Positions 4,888 to 7,507 of a stretch of 7,507 nt of DNA are shown here, piece after piece. The position numbers were made by a program, and so were the translations under genes. The notes below the pieces were generated by a model. That model had not been told where the DNA came from and searched no databases. It saw only the letters and a list, made by a program, of their open reading frames with translations. Each line of letters opens with the position of its first letter. Position 1 is the first letter of the stretch. Origin of the DNA: an uncultured bacterium (GTDB lineage Bacteria; Bacillota; Clostridia; Oscillospirales; Acutalibacteraceae); the NCBI GenBank assembly GCA_905215105.1, contig CAJMOI010000096.1:1-7507 (forward strand). The letters are read 5' to 3'.

Positions 4888-5742
4888 ATGAAAAAGGGTA
4901 CGGTATTTCCGTGCAGCCAGCATCTGGATGGCATGGCGGAGTTGTTCCGGGATGTGGTGTTTGCCTGTCCCGACGGGAAAGAGCTGAAAATGCAGATTCT
5001 CTGCCCTTGGAGAAAAGACAAACGGTATCCTCTGGTGGTGTTTGTACAGGGCAGCGCCTGGACAACGCCCAATCCGGATTATGAGCTGCCCCAGTTGAGC
5101 GCTTTGGCCCGGCAGGGGTTTGTGGTGGCTTCCGTCAGCCACCGGGACTGCCGGGACGGATATGCGTTCCCCGCATTTTTGCAGGACGTGAAAACCGCCA
5201 TCCGGTTTCTTCGGGTCCACGCGGCGGAATACTGCATCGATAAAGAACGGGTAGGCATTTGGGGCACGTCTTCCGGCGGCAATGCAGCGCTGCTGGTGGG
5301 CATGACCGGAGACTGGGACTGTTATCGAACGGAGGAGTATCCGGAAGAATCCGACCGGGTGAAGGCGGTGGTGGAGTGCTTTGGGCCCACCGATCTGGCG
5401 GAGCTGGTTCGGGGTGTGATGCAAGAACCGGCCGGGGATACGGACCCGCAGATGATTCACCTGATTTCCGACGGCAAAGGCGAAATTTCCCCGGAAAAGA
5501 TTCGCGCCATGAGTCCTCTGTATGTAGCGGAAGGGGGCAGAGAGTATCCGCCGTTTTTGATGCTGCAGGGGGATGCCGACCCGGTGGTTCCCTGGCATCA
5601 GTCGGAAAAGCTGTATGAAAAACTCTGCGCGCTGGGCTATGAAGCGGAGCTGGTGCGGGTTGCCGGGGGCGTCCATGAGAACAATTTCTGGACACCGGAA
5701 CTGGTAGCGTATGTGTGGGACTATCTGAAAGAGCGGCTTTGA
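4888..5742 (+). CDS. Alpha/beta hydrolase, esterase/lipase-like (BD-FAE / Aes type)
   Basis: A 284-residue cytosolic serine hydrolase of the alpha/beta fold, probably a carboxylesterase acting on small or carbohydrate-linked acyl esters; the natural substrate is unknown. The catalytic Ser128 is in GTSSGG (126-131), the acid is Asp231 in GDADPVVP (228-235), and the base is His263 in GGVHENNFW (260-268). The oxyanion-hole segment after the strand PLVVFV is QGSAW (54-58), replacing the HGG(G)xW of hormone-sensitive-lipase relatives. SHRD (84-87) and the following F-P-A-F-L-Q-D-V-K helix are usual for the BD-FAE group. There is no signal peptide. No clear promoter lies between the GT28 terminator and this gene, so expression may rely on read-through; this is inferred. 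The gene ends 30 bases before a bidirectional terminator, convergent with the YitT gene. Alternatives such as a peptidase of the prolyl oligopeptidase type are less likely given the absence of a propeller domain. Confidence 0.85.
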   Translation: MKKGTVFPCSQHLDGMAELFRDVVFACPDGKELKMQILCPWRKDKRYPLVVFVQGSAWTTPNPDYELPQLSALARQGFVVASVSHRDCRDGYAFPAFLQDVKTAIRFLRVHAAEYCIDKERVGIWGTSSGGNAALLVGMTGDWDCYRTEEYPEESDRVKAVVECFGPTDLAELVRGVMQEPAGDTDPQMIHLISDGKGEISPEKIRAMSPLYVAEGGREYPPFLMLQGDADPVVPWHQSEKLYEKLCALGYEAELVRVAGGVHENNFWTPELVAYVWDYLKERL

Positions 5743-5772
5743 CCCAAAGCAGAGGAGCAGAAGGAAGAACAG

Positions 5773-5808
5773 AAAAAGAGGAAACGGAAGCCCCGTTTCC
5801 TCTTTTTT
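5773..5808. terminator. Bidirectional intrinsic terminator between convergent genes
   Basis: AAAAAGAGGAAACGG (5773-5787) and CCGTTTCCTCTTTTT (5793-5807) form a perfect 15-bp stem with loop AAGCC, with one more T at 5808. A arms on the left and T arms on the right provide a U tail for transcripts in either direction. It serves the hydrolase gene (plus, stop at 5742) and the YitT gene (minus, whose TGA stop at 5810-5808 directly abuts the stem). Confidence 0.92.
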
Positions 5809-6662
5809 CAGTCGTTCGGCCGATTGTAGAACCGCCCTGTGATCTGTTCCGTTTTCATGCAGTTGATAAAGGCTTTGGGGTCCACTTCCCGGATGCCGTC
5901 AATGGTATGCTTGGCCTCTTCTGCGGAAACCACCGAGTACAAAAGATGCTTTTCCTGACCTTCATAACAGCCCACACCCCGGAAATGGGTGGCGTCGTGG
6001 TGGGTTTTGTCCCGGATGGTCTTGTATACCTCGTCGGGATGGTCGGTGATAATCAATAGGGTCTGTTTCTGATACCGTTTATAGAGCATATGGAGAATCT
6101 GGGTGGAGGTAAACTGGAAGATGATGGAATACAGGGATTTTTCCCAGCCGAAGAGCAGTCCGGCCACCACCAGCATGGCCACATTTCCCATGAAAATATA
6201 GTTCCAGGTATCAATTCCCTTGCGCTCGGAGAAGAAAATGGCGATAAAATCGGTGCCGCCGCTGGTGGCGTTTGCGAACAGGCACAGGCTGATGGCGCAG
6301 CCGTTGATAATGCCGCCGAAAATGCTGATGAGCAGCGGGTCAGAGGTAATTTCCAGACTGGGGAAGAGGTCGGTCAGAATACTGGAAAGGACGATCATCA
6401 GACAGGAATATCCGGTAAATTTTTTGCCGATGTAGCGGAAGCTGATGACAGCTGGTATAGAGTTTAGCAGCAGGTTGATAAGGGAGAAAGGAAGTTCGAT
6501 ATGGAAGTACTCCGAGGCGGTGCGCTGAATCAGCAGGGTCAGGCCATTAAAGCCGCCGGGGAACATATCTCCGGCCCGGACGAAAATTTTGATATTCATG
6601 GCCATGACAATGGCGCCCAGAAGTATCAGCAGGATTCGCTGGCCATCGTTTTTCTGTTTCAT
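5808..6662 (-). CDS. YitT family membrane protein (DUF161 plus DUF2179)
   Basis: A 284-residue integral membrane protein of the YitT family, widespread in Bacillota; the transported substrate or role is unknown. Hydrophobic segments lie near residues 9-28, 58-77, 83-100, 109-131 and 154-174, the first having the family-typical L-G-A-I-V-M-A-M-N-I-K-I-F start followed by GDMFPGGFNGL (31-41). NATSGGTDFIA (131-141) between segments matches the conserved ATSGGTD signature. The C-terminal soluble part (about 200-284) is the DUF2179 domain, with ITDHPDEVYKTI (205-216), FRGVGCYEG (227-235, the motif usual for this domain) and a terminal GRFYNRP. The ATG at 6662 is selected: AAAGGAG lies 7 bases upstream, and an earlier in-frame TTG at 6680 falls before that site. 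The 94-base gap from the upstream HAD gene carries a possible weak promoter but no good terminator, so the two genes may be partly co-transcribed. Confidence 0.9.
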   Translation of the reverse strand: MKQKNDGQRILLILLGAIVMAMNIKIFVRAGDMFPGGFNGLTLLIQRTASEYFHIELPFSLINLLLNSIPAVISFRYIGKKFTGYSCLMIVLSSILTDLFPSLEITSDPLLISIFGGIINGCAISLCLFANATSGGTDFIAIFFSERKGIDTWNYIFMGNVAMLVVAGLLFGWEKSLYSIIFQFTSTQILHMLYKRYQKQTLLIITDHPDEVYKTIRDKTHHDATHFRGVGCYEGQEKHLLYSVVSAEEAKHTIDGIREVDPKAFINCMKTEQITGRFYNRPND

Positions 6663-6669
6663 GGGGAAT

Positions 6670-6676
6670 CTCCTTT
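6670..6676 (-). promoter_or_regulatory. Ribosome binding site deciding the YitT gene start
   Basis: AAAGGAG on the minus strand, 7 bases before the ATG at 6662. It rules out the in-frame TTG at 6680, whose following codons would contain this site. Confidence 0.85.
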
Positions 6677-6696
6677 CCAAATTTTACGATCTACTA

Positions 6697-6725
6697 ATAG
6701 TATCGCATATTTTGAAGGGAAAATC
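6697..6725 (-). promoter_or_regulatory. Possible weak promoter of the YitT gene
   Basis: On the minus strand, TACTAT (6697-6702) is a plausible -10, but the hexamer 17 bases upstream (GATTTT, 6720-6725) is a poor -35. The region is strongly AT-rich. A TTGACA nearby, overlapping the HAD stop codon, has no -10 at the right distance. Confidence 0.3.
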
Positions 6726-6756
6726 GAGAGAAAAATCAAGTTTTTTGTCTTTTTTG

Positions 6757-7398
6757 TCAAAGTGCAAACAGAAAAGCTTCCAGTTCTTTCATGGAATGGC
6801 CCCGGAAAGGCGTTTCAAAAGAGGCGTAATCGTCCATGGGATCAAAGAGGTATCCGGCAATTCCGGCGTTTTTTCCTGCCAGTAAATCGATGTCCCGGTC
6901 GCCGATCATCAGCCCTTCTTCCGGCGAAAAGGAAAAGGTTTTCATCAGATGTTCCAGCGCATCTGGCGCAGGCTTGGAGGGGAAACCGTCCTCTGCGGTG
7001 ACGCCTCCGGCAAAAAAGGGCGTAAACCCATAGCGGCGAAGCATGGTTTCCGAAAGGGAGTCCCGATGGGTATAGAGCAGATTCATCCCGCCGGCCTCTG
7101 TGATATCCCGGCACAGCTCCAGCGCGCCGTCATAGGGCGGAAGGTCATCGGAAAGCAGTTTTTCCCGGCGGCGGAATTCGGTTTCCAGTTCTTTGCCCAG
7201 GGAAAAATGCTCATGATAAAAAGTCAGAGCCGTGCTCACTGACTGTTTCATCAGGCGGCGGACTTCTTCAAAGGGGCGGGGCTGGCCCAGTGTTTCCAGA
7301 GTCTCCACCATAGCGCGGTTCATAATCGGATAACTGTTGAAAAGGGTTCCGTCAAAATCCCAGATACAGACGCGGAAACGCAAGGAATCGGACTTCAT
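6757..7398 (-). CDS. HAD-superfamily phosphatase, Gph/PGP-like
   Basis: A 213-residue haloacid-dehalogenase-fold hydrolase, probably a cytosolic phosphatase of a small phosphorylated metabolite in the phosphoglycolate phosphatase-like subgroup; the substrate cannot be assigned. Motif I is WDFDGTLFNS (13-22) with nucleophile Asp14 and acid/base Asp16. A helical cap follows (about 23-90). Motif II is LLYTHRD (107-113) with Thr110 in place of the more usual Ser, an accepted variant. Motif III is SKPAPDAL (141-148) with Lys142, and motif IV is GDRDIDLLAGKNAG (166-179) with Asp167 and Asp171 for magnesium. The ATG at 7398 is chosen because AAGGAGG lies 8 bases upstream; the in-frame extension back to 7479 contains that site and looks non-coding. 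No clear hairpin terminator follows the stop codon, so transcripts may run into the YitT gene. Beta-phosphoglucomutase or a pyrophosphatase (PpaX) cannot be excluded. Confidence 0.87.
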   Translation of the reverse strand: MKSDSLRFRVCIWDFDGTLFNSYPIMNRAMVETLETLGQPRPFEEVRRLMKQSVSTALTFYHEHFSLGKELETEFRRREKLLSDDLPPYDGALELCRDITEAGGMNLLYTHRDSLSETMLRRYGFTPFFAGGVTAEDGFPSKPAPDALEHLMKTFSFSPEEGLMIGDRDIDLLAGKNAGIAGYLFDPMDDYASFETPFRGHSMKELEAFLFAL

Positions 7399-7406
7399 GG
7401 CGGGTT

Positions 7407-7413
7407 CCTCCTT
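7407..7413 (-). promoter_or_regulatory. Ribosome binding site deciding the HAD gene start
   Basis: AAGGAGG on the minus strand, 8 bases before the ATG at 7398. It excludes the longer in-frame version that would start at 7479. Confidence 0.85.
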
Positions 7414-7450
7414 ATGACAGAATTTTTTGATACAAGAAAAGGCAGGCTCC

Positions 7451-7479
7451 ATTTGAACCGAACCAGTAAAAACGGACAA
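7451..7479 (-). promoter_or_regulatory. Possible promoter of the HAD gene
   Basis: On the minus strand, TTGTCC (7474-7479) and TCAAAT (7451-7456) are 17 bases apart, each matching consensus at 4 of 6 positions. This would give a leader of roughly 46 bases. The match is modest and the window ends soon after, so an upstream promoter remains possible. Confidence 0.3.
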
Positions 7480-7507
7480 TAGACAAAAGGCCCCCTAGTG
7501 TAGGAAA

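Noticed and set aside
3914..5676. Two minus-strand open frames (3914-4756 and 4822-5676) opposite the GT28 and hydrolase genes
   Set aside because: Both are antisense shadows of well-supported genes, lack motifs and ribosome binding sites, and one crosses into the palindrome/terminator region.
7441..7475. GGTTCGGTTC on the minus strand, resembling a tRNA T-arm
   Set aside because: No matching acceptor, D-arm or anticodon arm can be folded around it and the cloverleaf spacing is absent.

Overview
The window looks like chromosomal DNA from a Gram-positive anaerobe of the Bacillota, most likely class Clostridia and plausibly a gut Oscillospirales/Ruminococcaceae-type organism. The grounds are moderate GC content (about half, judged by eye), strong AGGAGG-type ribosome binding sites, AT-rich sigma-A-like promoters, compact U-tailed terminators, and the gene families present (VanW/G5 surface protein, YitT/DUF2179 membrane protein, MGDG-synthase-like GT28 enzyme). 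Genus and species cannot be told from the sequence alone. No transposase, phage gene, CRISPR array, tRNA or rRNA was found.

Layout. Positions 1-366 (minus) hold the first 122 codons of a glutamine-dependent NAD+ synthetase, which runs off the left edge. Positions 449-1417 (minus) encode a family 2 glycosyltransferase with its own promoter and terminator. Positions 1631-3271 (minus) encode a membrane-anchored VanW-domain protein with a G5-like module and a Pro/Thr-rich tail. A spacer of about 380 bases (3272-3649) carries divergent promoters: one drives the VanW gene through a structured leader, the other drives a GT28/MGDG-synthase-like glycosyltransferase (3650-4783, plus). An alpha/beta hydrolase (4888-5742, plus) follows after a large palindrome and a terminator. 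A perfect 15-bp bidirectional terminator then separates it from a convergent YitT-family membrane protein (5808-6662, minus). A HAD-family phosphatase (6757-7398, minus) lies upstream of that, near the right edge.

How the genes fit together. Three neighbours (GT2 transferase, VanW/G5 protein, UgtP-like glycolipid transferase) all point to the cell envelope, but each has its own promoter and two of them are divergent. This is therefore a loose neighbourhood rather than one operon. NAD synthetase, the hydrolase, YitT and the HAD phosphatase are ordinary housekeeping or accessory metabolic genes with no obvious functional link. I did not find a convincing new multi-gene system. The most unusual signals are non-coding: the two-hairpin leader of the VanW gene, the nested palindrome plus terminator placed directly before the hydrolase ribosome binding site, and repeated short sequences flanking the GT28 promoter.
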